From: Petunia secreta
Lineage: Eukaryota; Streptophyta; Magnoliopsida; Solanales; Solanaceae
Reading direction: 5' to 3'
Length of the DNA stretch: 64,000 bases
Assembly: GCA_029990175.1 (NCBI GenBank)
Contig: JARKIP010000052.1
Coordinates: 186,001 to 250,000 of the forward strand
A program made the position numbers and the translations under genes. Positions 37,040 through 49,959 of the stretch are shown one piece after another (within the stretch, counting starts at the first letter, position 1; every line of letters starts with the position of its first letter). The notes under the pieces were generated by a model. That model saw only the letters and a program-made list of their open reading frames with translations. It was not told the DNA's origin and did not search any database.

Positions 37040-38045
37040 GTACCTACAAGCAATCAAAAACAAGCAAATATATTAGAGTATAAGTCCTCACGCACTCCCT
37101 CACTTTTGAATGTCACTCGGGTACACTCAAGCTTGGGGTAGGTTCACTTGTGCTTGATTCAAGAGGCTTCCTCGGAGTTGAACAACCTCCTCAATGACCA
37201 AACAATTCCACAAGTTCCGAAGCTCTTGGGGAAGAGTGGAGTTAATGGGACTCTATGGGCGTTCGGCTTTATAAGTGAGCACTTGAGCCAAAGAAATTGT
37301 AAGAGTCTTCTTGGAATTTTTCAACCACCAACACGCACGAATATCCTAAGCGCTCAATGAATTAGTACTAATTGAGTAGGAGAATTACTCTCAAAGTACT
37401 AACCGGAAGTAAAAGAAGCAAATAAGACACGAAAACTTACGAAACGACTACCTAGACACCCCCTTCAGGAATGGGCAGTCCGCTTTTGCAGGGTGGGCGG
37501 TCCCCCTACACTGAAATACAGAGAGCTGAAATATTTTGGGCGGTCCGCCTCCTTTACCAGGCGCTCCACCTACAGTGTGTTTCAGCACAGTCCAAAATCG
37601 TGTTCTTGGCTTTTGGCACCCAATTTTCCAAGGTTTTTCAAGGTGTTTTCCCAATCCAAAGGTTCCCAAATGTGTTTTCAACTACTACAATCAAACCCCA
37701 ATGATTTATAACAACACCCCATCGCAACAATTCCAAATCAAGAAATTTTGAGCAAATTCTAGAGTTTTCAAACTTTTGAGATTTGATTTTCAAGATTTTT
37801 GATTCACAACTTTAAAACGTGTTTCGTGGGTACCTAATCAACGAGAATATGATAACAAACAATCCCCGATAACAAACACCAAGAAAACATCATAACCAAG
37901 AGCATCTAGTGATTTTTTTTTGTGTTTTGAATTTTTTTTCTTCTTTTTCAATTTAACGAGAACAAGAACACTAAAAACTACAAAAAACAAAGATAAAAGG
38001 CATGAAGAGTAGGAACAGGGTACGTAGGGACATAACCCTAGCCTC
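37040..38045 (-). other. Untranslated leader of element E
   Basis: About 1 kb, similar to F's leader. It has decayed GGCGGTCCGCC repeats at about 37495-37565, and on the minus strand ends with CTAAT, a T-rich run and GCTTGTAG just before the gag ATG. Confidence 0.7.
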
Positions 38046-38057
38046 GTTCTGATACCA
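38046..38057 (-). promoter_or_regulatory. Primer binding site of element E
   Basis: The minus strand reads TGGTATCAGAAC, one base from the initiator tRNA-Met complement, two bases from the LTR. Confidence 0.8.
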
Positions 38058-38059
38058 AC

Positions 38060-38404
38060 TGATGCAATTGAAACTACGAAAGCGATTAAGAGATAAAACC
38101 GAGACGAGTCTCACACAATTGTTCAAGTAGCAACGAAGAACAATGTTTCTTTACACCTCGAATGATAGCCAAGAATCACCTACACTATGAAACTATCCTC
38201 AAGAATCACGAGGTCCTAGCAAATAGAATGATCAGAAAAGTTTGAAGTTCAACTCGAATTCTTCCAATTGAAATCAAGCTAAAATTCATAGGTTGAAAGA
38301 GAGAGTAATTCTCATATGTTTGTGTATTGAAAGTGAAGTAAATGAATTCAAGACTAATGAAGACTCTTATAGTCTTCTACAAACAAAAAGGAAATGTTTA
38401 AAAC
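38060..38404 (-). repeat. 5' LTR of element E, part 1 (split by B)
   Basis: First 345 bp on the + strand of the LTR that continues at 59815. It matches 23928 onward. The last five bases (AAAAC, 38400-38404) are the left copy of B's target duplication. Confidence 0.92.
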
Positions 38405-39157
38405 TGATAAGATCCAAACGAGCCAAGACACTTTCCAACGTGTGCCGAGCTTGGAATATACAAAGGACTTGAAGTCAAGAGCTTTTGAAGTGTTTCGGAT
38501 GGCTTCAGCTCTAGGCCCCACGCCTAAGGAGGAGGAGGAGGGAGGCCCAGCACATCCAGGCTCCCCGCCTAGCCCAGGCGCCCCGCTAGAGACCTCACTG
38601 CACAAGAATGCAAATTGCACAGGCGCCCCGCCTAGCTAGGCCCCCGCCTGCAGGAGGCCTCCTGCATCTAGGCTCCCCTCCCAGCCTCAGCACATTCCAG
38701 GCGCCCCTCCCCGCTTCAGGCGCCCCTCCCAGCTGCTGTACCTATGTTCTTTTACTGTTTTGCCCTACGTGGCTTATTTGATGAACCTTATTAGTAAGGG
38801 TATTTTGGTCATTGTTTAAGCTTGGGAAATACTATAAAAACCCAAGCATAGCTTATTTTACACTTAGCTTGTTTAGATGAATGATTGAATATTGTGAAGA
38901 GTGTTACTCTTTGGGTTTATGAAAACCAACCTTTAGTTTGGGACTTGTTTACATCTAGTGGATTCTAGTTGCACAACAACCCCGCCCCGATCATTCTACT
39001 TGCGGGTCCCCGTTGGCTCGAGGGTAGTTGCCTAGCGTAGGTGTTCTTGGCCTTCTCTTGGGGTGTAACAGAACTAGTTCTCCGTTGCTACTTGAGATTA
39101 GTTATCGAGTTACGTCTCGTTCCTATCTTTTACTTTTTCCGCGTTTGATTCATATCA
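38405..39157 (+). repeat. 5' LTR of element B
   Basis: 753 bp. TATAAAAA is at 38833-38840. Upstream of it, 38510-38735 is a GC-rich block with repeated CAGGCGCCCCGCCTAG-type units. Confidence 0.93.
38833..38840 (+). promoter_or_regulatory. TATA box in element B 5' LTR
   Basis: TATAAAAA, about 100 bp after the GC-rich repeat block; the same box is at 59485-59492 in the 3' LTR. Confidence 0.6.
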
Positions 39158-39160
39158 GTT

Positions 39161-39172
39161 TGGTATCAGAGC
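39161..39172 (+). promoter_or_regulatory. Primer binding site of element B (tRNA-iMet)
   Basis: TGGTATCAGAGC, three bases after the 5' LTR, identical to F and D. Confidence 0.9.
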
Positions 39173-40393
39173 AAGGCTCGGGTTTCATTTCTATAAACCC
39201 CCGACCCTTGATTCTTCGTGTCTAGGTTAGTTTCTACTTTAGTTTTTCTTGTTGTTGTTATTGAAAGAAGAAAAACACAAAAAAAATGAAAATTGAAAAT
39301 CCAAAAAAAAAATTGGTGTACTTTGTTGGTTTGTTGGATTCATGATATGGGTGTTATGGATTCTTGATCGTGATTGAATTCCCGATGTTTGGGTACCAAA
39401 ATTACTTGGATTGGTGAAGTTTGAAAAATTGAAACCCCAAAATTCCTTAAACCCTTGCTAAACCTTGTTCTTGATGATTTTAGCTTGATTCTTGGGTTGG
39501 ATGGATGTTTGATTGATAGCTTGATATTGGGGATTGATCTTCATTGAAAAACAAATGATTTGGTACAAATTTTGTGGGATTTGAACGTGTCTAACACCAA
39601 ATTTGATGAATCACAATCCTTGATAAACCCTTTGATAAAACCTTGTGTTCTTGAGTGTCTTGGCATTGAATCTTTGATTTGATTGATTGTTTGGTTGTTA
39701 ATTTTATTGGGTTTTGTTAAGAAAGATCAAAAACAACTTTGGGTATCATTGGATTGTGGAAAAAAGTTGAAAAACATCAGATTTGTGGATTGAAAATCGA
39801 CTTGAAACAAGTTGGGAACGAATTGGACTGCTTCAGAACTAGGCTCCCCGCCTAAGCCAGGTGCCCCGCCTAGCTTGGACGCTGCATAGGAGGCGAAATT
39901 GGCACAGGCGCCTCGCCTAGCCAGGTCCCCGCCTGCAGGAGGCCTCCTGCATCTAGGCGCCCCTCCTGGTTGTTAAAGGTGATGTTTTGGATAGTTTTTC
40001 CTAAGTTTTCCTAATTCTTTGCTTGTATAACATCCAGCTAGTGCTACTTTAAGTAACCATTCTACTTAAGTGGTACTAGTCCTTGATTGCTTTTAGGTAA
40101 CTCGTGCCTAGAAGGGAGAATAGAATTCTAAGAAGACTCGTAGAATCTTTTAACTCAAGTCCTCACTTCAAAGTGCTTAACGTTCATTGACTCATATCAA
40201 CTCCACTCACCCCGGAGTACAATTGGCTTGTGAATAGTTGATTGAGTTGAGGATTGTTGTTCAACTACTTGAAGCTATTAGTATTCAAGTCCGAGTGGAA
40301 TAGCCACCACCACTAAACGAGTGATCCGAGTGAAACACTTGTGAGGGAGTGAGTGAGGTTGTTTTACTAACGCTTGTTGATTTTGTAGGTACA
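39173..40393 (+). other. Untranslated leader of element B
   Basis: About 1.2 kb with no useful frame. A GC-rich block at about 39838-39970 repeats the LTR motif (AGGCGCCTCGCCT at 39906-39918, AGGTGCCCCGCCT at 39859-39871). It ends with TTTTACTAACGC, a T-rich run and TTTTGTAG five bases before the gag ATG. A donor-like AG|GTTAGT lies at about 39225. Confidence 0.72.
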
Positions 40394-42451
40394 ATGGCAA
40401 CCGATGGAGATGATCCTATGAAAATTTTCATGGCTACCGTTATAGCCAAGTTGCAGGACATAACTTTGAGACTTGAGTCCGTCGAGAGGAATCAAGTTGA
40501 GACCGGTGAGAGGAGGACCCCGAGTGTCCAAATTGAATCCGGAGAAGGCACAAGTCATAGCACTCCTATGACTCCCGGACACTTTGTTAAGCTAACCAAG
40601 AAGTATGAACAAAGCAAAGTTGAAGCTCTACAAGAGCGTGGGTTGGGCAATCCCCGACAAGAGGGCAATCCCCTCATCTTGGGCAATCCCCAAGGAAATG
40701 CTCCGCTTCAAAGACCCGTGCGGAATGTCCCACCTCTTGAACAAATTGATGAAGTTCAAGAAGAGGAGGAGGCCGGGTATGGTGATGAAGCCTATGGGTA
40801 TGATGCTCCTTATCAACCTAGGAGGCAAATGCATTGGGGTTGAAATGTGGATAGGGGTAGAGGCCGAGGTCGAGGGCCACCCATGGGCTATGCTAGAGGG
40901 AATGTGAGGAGAGAGTATGTTGCTCATGATGACCATTATGGAGGCCAACCGGAGCGTAACTATGGGGTACGTGACAACAACAACAACCTCAATAGTGTCA
41001 AGCTCAATCTTCCATCATTCAAGGGAATTTCTGATCCGGAGGCATACATGGAATGGGTACTACTCATGGAGAGGGCGTTTGACACCAATGACATGACCGA
41101 GGAGAGAAAGGGTACCTGTGCTGTTTCTACCTTTGAGGCCTATGCTTCTACTTGGTGGGAGTCTATGAAGAGGTCTAGGAGAAGGATGAATTTGCATTTG
41201 AATGTGACTTGGGATGAGTTGAAAGGGCTTATGAGTACCAAGTACATAACTCCAAGGTATCGACAAGAGCAACTCAAGAAGCTCTATGATCTAAACCAAG
41301 GTGTCAAGACGGTGCATGAGTACCATGATGAATTTGAAAAGACCTGAATGGCATTGGATATGGATACCGAAGGTGAAGAAGAAGCCATGATCCGTTTCAA
41401 GAATGGCTTGAGCTATGGTATAGCTTCCCAATTGAGGTTGCATCATTATCTCACACTTCATGATATGTTTGAAGCCGCAATTGATGCCGAGACTTGGCTT
41501 AAGGGAGAGAAGTTCAAAAACAACACTCCTACTACCACAAGCAAGCCAAAAGAGTGGAAGACTCCAAGTGCAAATATTCAAAGTGCAAGTGCTAGCAAAG
41601 CAGTGAAAAAGCCTTATGAGAAGACTACACCAAACTTGGAAGGTACTTCTAAAAATCACTTGAGTAATCCTATTTCTACTTCTACTCAATGTTATAAGTG
41701 CAAGGGCTTTGGGCATATTGCTAAAGAATGCTCCACAAAACGAACCATGGTTGTGGTTGGCAATTTAGTGTATGAACAAGAAAGTGACTCCGAAAATGAG
41801 GGAGTAGAGGAGGATGAGGAAGTTGAATGTGAGGTTGTCGTAGAGGGTGATGATGATCCTCAAATGTTCTTGGTGGTTAGGAGAAGCTTGAGTACCATTC
41901 TCATGGAAGAGGAGGTGGAAAATGATCAAAGGGAAAACCTCTTTCATGCTAGATGCCGAGTCATGGGCGTAGTTTGCTCTATGATTATTGACTCGGGAAG
42001 TTGTGCCAACATAGTAAGCCAAACCTTGATTTCCCAATTGAAGTTACCCACTTGTAAGCATCCAAACCCATATCGCTTACAATGGCTTAGTGAGTGTGGT
42101 GAACTAAAAGTGGTGAAGCAAGCGTTGCTTGAGTTTAGCATTGGGAACTACAAAGATAAGATCTTGTTCGATGTTGTCCCAATGCAAGTGTGTCATCTAA
42201 TGCTTGGGAGACCATGGCAAAACGATAGGTGTGTTGTACATGATGGTCGAACCAATTCCTACACGGTCAAGCAAGATGGGAAGAAATATGTGCTTAAACC
42301 TTTGACTTCAAGGCAAGTAAAGGAAAACTACAAACGGATGAAGGAGTTGAGGGAGGCGGCTAAAGCAAAGTCATCCATTGTACTTGAACCCGAGGCAAAC
42401 AATCTCATTGTCTTGCCATTGCATGATGAAAATGAGAGTCATCCCACTTAA
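40394..42451 (+). pseudogene. Element B gag-protease frame, three in-frame stops
   Basis: ATG at 40394 (MATDGDDPMKIFMATVIAKL) is similar to the F gag start. One frame holds LGNP repeats (about 40640-40700), an RGRGRGRG stretch, the gag core (WWESMKRSRRR, about 41155), a CX2CX4HX4C knuckle (CYKCKGFGHIAKEC, about 41690-41730), protease SMIIDSGSC (about 41985) and GRPWQNDR (about 42210). Stops are TGA 40841-40843 and TGA 41345-41347 (both where an Arg CGA codon would fit) and TAA 42449-42451. After that stop the same frame continues into C's insertion point and re-emerges open beyond C at 49960. Confidence 0.88.
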
Positions 42452-42500
42452 AATGAGAGAGAAAAGATAGAGAGAAGTGAGGGAGGGACCGGTGACAATC

Positions 42501-43223
42501 TGGTACAAGCAAACCCGAAGGAAATGCTAAGCACGAACGCGGAAGACAAATAACAAGAAAGTAAAGATAGAAGCAAGACAAATCTTGGTTCGATTCAAAA
42601 GAACAGTGAGGAACCTGTCTCAAAGCTCGATTGAAAGGAAATCAAGACGCACCTATACTATATAACAATCCTCAAGAAAGACCCACTTCTTGCAAATTTA
42701 ATGATCAAGAAGAAATTGTTCAAACGAATAACACCGGTTGACACAAGTTCTTTAAAAGCCCACGTCGGAGTTCGGCTCCATCGGAGACTCACAATAGCAC
42801 TTGCTATGTCTTTCATTAACTAAAACTGGATCCTTTACAATGAAGTAAAATAGAGTATTTATAGGCTATGCTAAGGGCTGAATAGTAAATAGTCACAAGT
42901 AACTAATAAAAACAAGCCACGCAGGCGTGAGCTAAATGTGTGTTCGGCAGCCTTGACTTCGGTGCGTGATTGCTTGCTCGAACTCATTGTCCTCGGACGC
43001 TCACTTGTCTTCGAGCTCATTGTCCTCGGTCACCTTGCCTTCGGGCTCAAATCTGAAGATAGTGCCTTCGGTTCTTGAGCCCGGCCACTCAGCTTCAGAG
43101 CAATTATTTTCCTTCGGCCAGGCTAAGTGAATGTGCACATCGTGCAGCAGCTTGGCTTAATTCCGTGTCATCGGTCTCCTCGGTGGATCGAACACTTGAT
43201 CAGCACGTGTTCGGGCTGCATCA
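42501..43223 (-). repeat. 3' LTR of element C
   Basis: 723 bp, TGGTACAAGC to GGGCTGCATCA on the + strand. The polyprotein frame enters it and stops at 43157 where a Gln codon of TRSQAK became a stop. Confidence 0.93.
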
Positions 43224-45962
43224 TCCTCCCCTTCTTGAGAAGATTTCGTCCTCGAAAACGAGCCCTCCTCATCCTCCGAAGTTTGACCTACAACACAAGG
43301 AACTAAGTCAGCAACATTAAAGGTGTTGGACACGTTATACTCACCAGGGAGGTCGATCACGTAAGCATTGTTGTTGATCTTGGTCAACACTTGAAATGGA
43401 CCATCCCCTCGAGGAGCCAACTTTCCTTTCCTCAGGTTCGGGAAGCGTTCCTTTCGGAAGTGAACCCAAACCCAATCTCCCTTCCTTAATTCCAGCTTTT
43501 TTCGCCCCTTGTTTTTCTTCAAGGCAACTTTTGCATAAGCTTCCTCGAGGTTCTTCTTCACCTTTGCATGCAATTCGATCAAATCAGTTGCTCGTCGAGT
43601 ACCTTTAAAATCAAGAACAGAATCTCGAAGCAATGGGGTTAAATCAAGTGGAATCAAAGGATTAAAACCATACACATATTCAAACGGGGTCATATTTATC
43701 ATTCGATGCACCGTTCGATTGTATGCAAAGTCCATCATGGGCAAACGATCAGCCCAGTTCCCAACCTTGCCTTTGGTCATTGCTCGAAGCAAAGATCCCA
43801 AGGTTCGGTTAACTACCTCGGTCTGTCTATCAGTCTGAGGATGGTGAGACATCGAGAATAGTAGCTTGGTGCCGAGTTCACCCCACAAACATTTCCAAAA
43901 ATGACTCAAGAATTTTGAGTCTCGATCACTCACAATAGTACGAGGCACACCATGCAATTTCAACACATTAGCAATAAACAAGGTAGCTATATGATGTGCA
44001 TCATCACACTTTTTGCAAGGAATAAAGTGAACCATTTTTGAAAAACGGTCAACCACAACGAAGATGCTATCATGTCCTTCCCCCGACCTTGGTAACCCTA
44101 ACACAAAGTCCATGGATATATCAACCCAAGGTCGATCAGGTACAGACAACAGGGTATACAAACCATGAGGGTTGGACTTCGATTTAGCTTTCTTGCAAAT
44201 GAGACAAGCGTTGCAAAACTTTTCCACATCTCGTCGCATTTTGGGCCAATAGAACTGCTCGGTCTCGATACCAAGACTGAGCTTCTCGAACTAAGAGCTC
44301 TCTTCACGATGACATTGGCACACAAACCCTCCCATTCTTGAAGAGGTAGCCATCATGCAATTTATATTTCTCAACCCTTCGGCTACTCAAGATTGCGTCA
44401 CGAACACATTTCAACTTGGTATCGTCTTCGTATATCGACTTGATGCTTTCAAATCCCATGAGCCTAGAGGCGAGACTGGTCGCTAAGGCAAATTTCCTTG
44501 ATAGCGCTTCGGCCACAAAATTGTCTTTACCCTTTTTGTAATGAATTACATAGGGAAAGCTCTCAATGAATTCTACCCACTTGGCATGTCTTTGGTTCAA
44601 TTTCTCCTGTCCTCAGAGATGCTTCAAGGACTCATGATCACTTTTTATCACAAACTCTCGAGTCCACAAATAATGCTGCCAATGGGCGAGTGCTCGAACG
44701 AGGGCATACAACTCTTTGTCATACGTAGAGTAATTCAAAGTTGCACCCTTAAGCGTTTCGCTAAAGTAAGCGATCGGCTTCGATTTATGCATCAGCACTC
44801 CTCCGATCCCAACTCCAGATTCATCACACTCGACTTCGAATGCTTTGCCGAAGTCAGGGAGTTGCAACAACGGGGCAGAGCAAAGCCTCCGTTTCAGCTC
44901 TTGGAAAGCCCTCTCTTGGGACTCTCCCCACACAAATGGATGGTCTTTCTTTACCAGCTCGGTTAAAGGAGCTGCCACGGTGCTAAAATCACGAACAAAC
45001 CTTCGGTAAAAGCTAGCTAAGCCATGGAAGCTACGAACTTGTGATACCGAGGTTGGAGTTGGCCAATCTTTTATGGCTTCGACTTTTGACTCGTCAACTT
45101 CAACACAATTAGCACTGACAACTAATCCTAGAAAGACTACATGTTCGACACAAAAGGCACATTTCTTGAAGTTAGCGTATAACTTCTCTTCTCTCAGCTT
45201 ATGAAGCACCAGCCTTAGGTGTTCAACATGTTCATCCACAGATTTACTATAAACAAGTATGTCATCGAATTAAACGACAACAAACTTATTTACGAACGGT
45301 TTGAGCACATGGTTCATCTGTCGCATGAATGTGCTCGGTGCATTGGATAAGCCAAAAGGCATCACCAACCATTCATAGAGACCGAACTTGGTCTTGAATG
45401 CGGTTTTCCACTCGTCTCTGGGTTTCATTCGGATCTGGTGGTAACCGGATCTGAGGTCTATCTTCGTAAAGCATGAAGAACCACTTAACTCGTCTAGCAT
45501 GTCATCTAATCGAGGGATGGGATGACGATACTTTACCGTTATTTTGTTGACTGCTCGACAATCAACACACATTCGGCATGTTCCATATTTCTTTGGGACA
45601 AGTATAACAGGAACGGCACAAGGACTAAAGCTCTCTCGAACAAGGCCCTTGTTCAACAACTCCTCAACCTGCCGTTGGAGCTCTTTGGTATCTTCGGGAT
45701 TACACCGGTATGCAGGTTTGTTGGGGATTTGTGACCCCAGTACAAAGTCAATTTGGTGCTCGATTCCTCTTAATGAAGGTAATCCACCTGGCATTTCTTC
45801 AGGGAACATGTCTCCGAAGTCCTGCAAAACACTTTGTACAGCACTAGGCAAAGGGTTATCATTAGAAAAATCATCATTAGAGTTTAGAAAGATACCCTTG
45901 TGCACGAGGCAAATCATCATCTGACCATTGTCATTGCCTCGTAGAAACTCACCCGGTTGCAT
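43157..45962 (-). pseudogene. Element C pol: RT, RNase H, integrase, broken
   Basis: The RT frame starts near 45962 with the MQPGEFLRGND and SQIPNKPAYRCNPEDTKEL lead-in. RT has CVDCRAVNKITVKYRHP and MPFGLSNAPS, and a stop near 45268 falls at the YFDD box. RNase H follows (about 44830-44640, VECDESGVGIGG). The region 44600-44304 covers the RNase H end. The integrase at 44239-43157 has core residues D (VDISMDF), D (SDRDSKF) and E (QTEVVNR). About 45 bp are deleted near 44285, removing the zinc-region histidines (LMGHFGVDKT in relatives). Three frames are used, so it is dead. Confidence 0.88.
43224..43233 (-). promoter_or_regulatory. Polypurine tract of element C
   Basis: The minus strand reads AAGGGGAGGA directly beside the 3' LTR. 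Confidence 0.85.
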
Positions 45963-48030
45963 GATTGCACATATTCCTTTTACTTCGGGCAGTGAGTTTT
46001 TCTCTTCCCATCCGAAGCTTAGCTTTGGCCGCTTCTTTCAATTCTTTCATCCGTTTATAGTCCTCGGTGACTTGTTTTGGAGACAAGGGTTTGAGTATGA
46101 AACTCTTCCCATCGAGCCTTACAGTGTAAGTGTTGGATCTGCCATTGTGAACAGCTGTTCGGTCATATTTCCATGGTCGACCCAATAGCAAATGACAAGC
46201 TTGCATCGGCAGCACATCGAATATCATTTCATCTTAATACTCGCCAATTCTAAACTTGATCGATACTTGTTTGACAACTCTCAATTCTCCACACTCATTC
46301 AGCCATTGTAATTTGTAAGGGTGGGGGTGTTTCAAAGTAGTTAGTCCCATTTGTGAAACCAAGGTTTGGCTCACCACATTTGTACAACTACCAGAATAAA
46401 TGATCATCGAGCACACCTTTCCCCTCACTCGACACCGGGCATGAAAGAGGTTTTCTCTTTGGTTGTCCTCTTCTTCAAGAGTCATGTAGCTCAAATTTCT
46501 TCGAACCACAAGAAACATTTCCGGATGATCAACTTCGGTAGCCTCATGATCATCATCACCTTCAGCTCGGTCAATCTCCTCGATAAATTCCTCCTCGGTG
46601 TCACTCGCTTGCTCATGGACGGTTCCATCTTCGAGCAGAAACATAATTTTGCGAGTTGGACACTCTTTTGCCATGTGACCATAACCCTTGCATTTGTGAC
46701 ACTGAATATTTGAAGCACTAGGAGAGTTGAGTTGAACTTTACCTCCCACTTCTCTTGATTGGTTAACGGTCACACCCCTCTCGAAGGGTCTCTTCGATTC
46801 TCGAACAGTGTTGGCACTTGCTTGGTTTGGACTCTTCTATTCTTTACCTCGGTTCAAGGGAGTAGAAGTAGTGACTCCTCGATACCGGTTTGCCTTATCA
46901 TCCTCCACCAATTTTTCAGCTTCGGTAGCAGCATCGAACAGATCTTCCAACGTGTGATACACGTGTAGCCTCAATTGAGATGACACATCCCGAGCCAAGC
47001 CATTTTTGAACTGGATAATGGCTTGTTCTTCGTCCTCGGCTAGATCAAGGTTCAATCGAACCTTTTCGAACTCATCATGATATTCTTGAACTGACTTGGA
47101 CCCTTGCTTTAGCTCATAGAGCTTTTGCATTTGAGTTGGCCTGTACTTGGCACTAAAATACTTAGCATCCATTGCTCTCATCAACTGTGGCCAAGTATTG
47201 ACTACTGGATAGTCATTTCTTCGTCTATGCCTCTTGTTAGATTCCCACCATGTCGATGCATATGCTTCGAACGAAGCAATAGCATGGACAGCTTTTCTCT
47301 CTTCGGTCATCTCATTGGTTTCAAAGATGCGCTCCATTTTAAGCTTCCATTCAAGATATTAATCTGGATCACTAGTTCCTTTAAAGAGTGGAATAGTGAT
47401 CTTGACACTGTTCAAGTTTGAGTCTCGAACACCACGAACCTATTCGGGATACTCAGCAACACGATCATCAGCCTCACGCTCAATATTTCTTTCAACATTT
47501 GCGCCTAGGCCTCGACCTCGAAAATTTCCACGACCTTGGTGAGCTTGCCTTCGTTGAGCGAACGGCGGCTCATTCTCATATTTGTCCTCGGTAAATTCCT
47601 CTTCATCATCCTCTTCGACAACGGCTCTAAGATCTCTTCGGGCCTTTGGAAGTGGTATCCTCTCTCCTCGGGGAATGCCCTAGTTTTGATAGCCAGCTTG
47701 GGGATTGCCCAAGTTAAGTTGTGCCTGGGGATTGCCCAAGATTGGTTGTGCTTGGGGATTGCCCAAGTTGAGTTCTCTTCGAATTGCTTCACTCGTCAAC
47801 TGATGTTGTCGAACAAGCTCAGCATACAACTCAGGTTTCATTGGAGTGGAGTGGCTAGTTCCAGCGCCGGACCCATTCATGGCCACGGACGCACTTCCTT
47901 GTTCGAGTTGAGCTACTCGAACACTCACTCCTCTCACTTCGGCACTGACGCCTTGTATCGCAGCCATGAGATCGGCTAACAACACTTCGGGCTTCTCAAT
48001 GCCTTTGCCATCGCCTTCATTCCCAGCCAT
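45963..48030 (-). pseudogene. Element C gag and protease, broken
   Basis: ATG at 48030 (MAGNEGDGKGIEKPEVLLADLMAA... start). Gag has three LGNPQ repeats (47760-47695), then breaks. The gag core (WWESNKRHRRRND) is at about 47245-47215, the zinc knuckle CHKCKGYGHMAKEC at about 46705-46665 and protease SMIIYSGSC at about 46400, where the catalytic Asp is Tyr (D has SMIIDSGSC). Stops include TAA at about 47360 (Glu in D), TAG at 46835 (Trp in D) and TAA near 46232 (Gln in D). A short deletion near 45990 shifts the frame into RT. Confidence 0.87.
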
Positions 48031-49216
48031 GGTTCCTGCACAAATCAAAGACCAAACAAAATGTTAAGGTTAGAAATCACCTCACACACTCCCTCACCTT
48101 TGATGGGTGGCACTTGGGTCCACTCAATTTATGGGTTCGGTTTTGGTCACATAAGAACTTGTAGCCAATGGCTTCATCGGTTGATCAACTTCTCTCACTT
48201 CCTTCGAATTCGACAAGTTACGATGTCTTACTTCGGGAAGAGTGAGTTGATTTGACTCAATGGAACGGACAGCTATTTACTCTTGCGCTTTGGGAAGTCA
48301 AAGAAATTTCTACGAAGTTGGACTTCGGTCTCCCACGCACGAGTTCCTATAAGCTCAAATGAGTTAGTACGACCTCGAGTAGGACAATTACTCAAAAGAT
48401 CCACTAACTAGAATTTCGGACAGAAGAAAAGTGAAAACCTAGGAGAATCTACCCTTTGATTCCCCTTTGGAATCTTTTTCGAACACACCAACTCTTGTCC
48501 GTAGAAGAGTGGTGCCTCCTTGGTACGGATAGGGTTTTACCTTATCCAATTCCCCTTTTTAGCCGACAACTTTTCACCTGGGATTTTGATCTTTACACTT
48601 TACCCCTTTCTTCTTCAATGGAACAGTGAAACTTGCTCCGGCGTACGGATAAATCAGCTTCGGTTCACTGACCACGATTTAAACAGAATCTAGGTTGCTT
48701 CTTCAACTCCGGTTTCAACAACATCGGAGGAAGTTCAGTCGAAGTTCTGGAGCTAAGATCTCAGCTCCTTCGTGTCGTACTCTGTTACAAATCGTAACAA
48801 TTTTCCGGCGTACGGACAACAACTTCAAACTCAGAACTTCAATCTTTAAGCAGAAAGCAAACCCAAATCACTCAAGAACTACCAATCTTCATCGTTTTCA
48901 ACCAAACACGATAGGGTTCGAGTTCATCCACAATTAAAGCTCAAAACATTCCAAAATTTCACCAAGAAACCCTAGTCACAAAAATGGTACGTCAGGTACT
49001 TGTTGGAATCACGAAACAATGGTGAGCAAGAATCAATGGTTGTTTAATCCAAATAACCAACAATCAAACACAATTTTTGAATTTTGTTTTTCTACTTTTT
49101 TTATTTTATAAACGCTCAACAACAACAATCAAACACATGGAAGAAAGCTGAAACTGAAGACACAAGCACGATTTAAGGGAAAAGGATTTGAGGTTGTAAG
49201 AACAAACTCAAACCTT
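48031..49216 (-). other. Untranslated leader of element C
   Basis: About 1.19 kb. It ends on the minus strand with CTAAC, a pyrimidine-rich run and TTTGTGCAG, five bases before the gag ATG. Short open frames occur but none is supported. It mirrors D's leader. Confidence 0.72.
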
Positions 49217-49228
49217 GCTCTGATTCCA
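49217..49228 (-). promoter_or_regulatory. Primer binding site of element C
   Basis: The minus strand reads TGGAATCAGAGC, one mismatch to the tRNA-iMet complement, three bases from the LTR. Confidence 0.85.
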
Positions 49229-49231
49229 AGA

Positions 49232-49954
49232 TGGTGCAAGTAAACCCGAAGGAAATGCTAAACACGAACGCGGAAGACAAATAACAAGAAAGTAAAGATA
49301 GAAGCAATACAAATCTTGCTTTGATTCAAAAGAACAGTGAGGAACCTGTTTCAAAGCTCGATTGAAAGGAAATCAAGACGCACCTATACTATGCAACAAT
49401 CCTCAAGAAAGACCTGCTTCTTGCAAATTGAATGATCAAGAAGAAATTGTTCAAACGAATAACACCGGTTGACACAAGTTTTTTAAAAGCCCACGTCGGG
49501 GTTCGGCTCCATCGGAGACTCACAATAGCACTTGCTATGTCTTTCATTAACTAAAACTGGATCCTTTACAATGAAGTAAAATAGAGTATTTATAGGCTAT
49601 GCTAAGGGCTGAATAGTAAATAGTCACAAGTGACTAATAAAAACAAGCCACGCAGGGCTGAGCTAAATGTGTGTTCGGTAGCCTTGACTTCGGTGCGTGG
49701 TTGCTTACTCGAACTCATTGTCCTCGGACGCTCACTTGTCTTCGAGCTCATTGTCCACGGTCACCTTGCCTTCGGGCTCAAATCTGAAGATAGTGCCTTC
49801 GGTTCTTGAGCCCGGCCATTCAGCTTCGGAGCAATTATTTTCCTTCGGCCAGGCTAAGTGAATGTGCACATTGTGCAACAGCTTGGCTTGACACCGTGTC
49901 ATCGGTCTCCTCGATGGATCGAACACTTGATCAGCACGTGTTCGGGCTGCATCA
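49232..49954 (-). repeat. 5' LTR of element C
   Basis: 723 bp. TATAAATA on the minus strand lies at 49587-49594. Confidence 0.93.
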
Positions 49955-49959
49955 CAATC

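Larger units (their letters stand above)
42501..49954 (-). mobile_element. Ty3-type LTR element C, nested in B
   Basis: Complete 7454-bp minus-strand element with 723-bp LTRs (42501-43223 and 49232-49954) and exact duplication CAATC at 42496-42500 and 49955-49959. Same family as D and A. The LTRs differ at about 29 of 723 sites by eye. Confidence 0.95.

Noticed and set aside
49806..49959. Start of B's unknown protein inside C's LTR
   Set aside because: The open frame begins in C's LTR only by chance; B's own frame enters from 42500 across the insertion.
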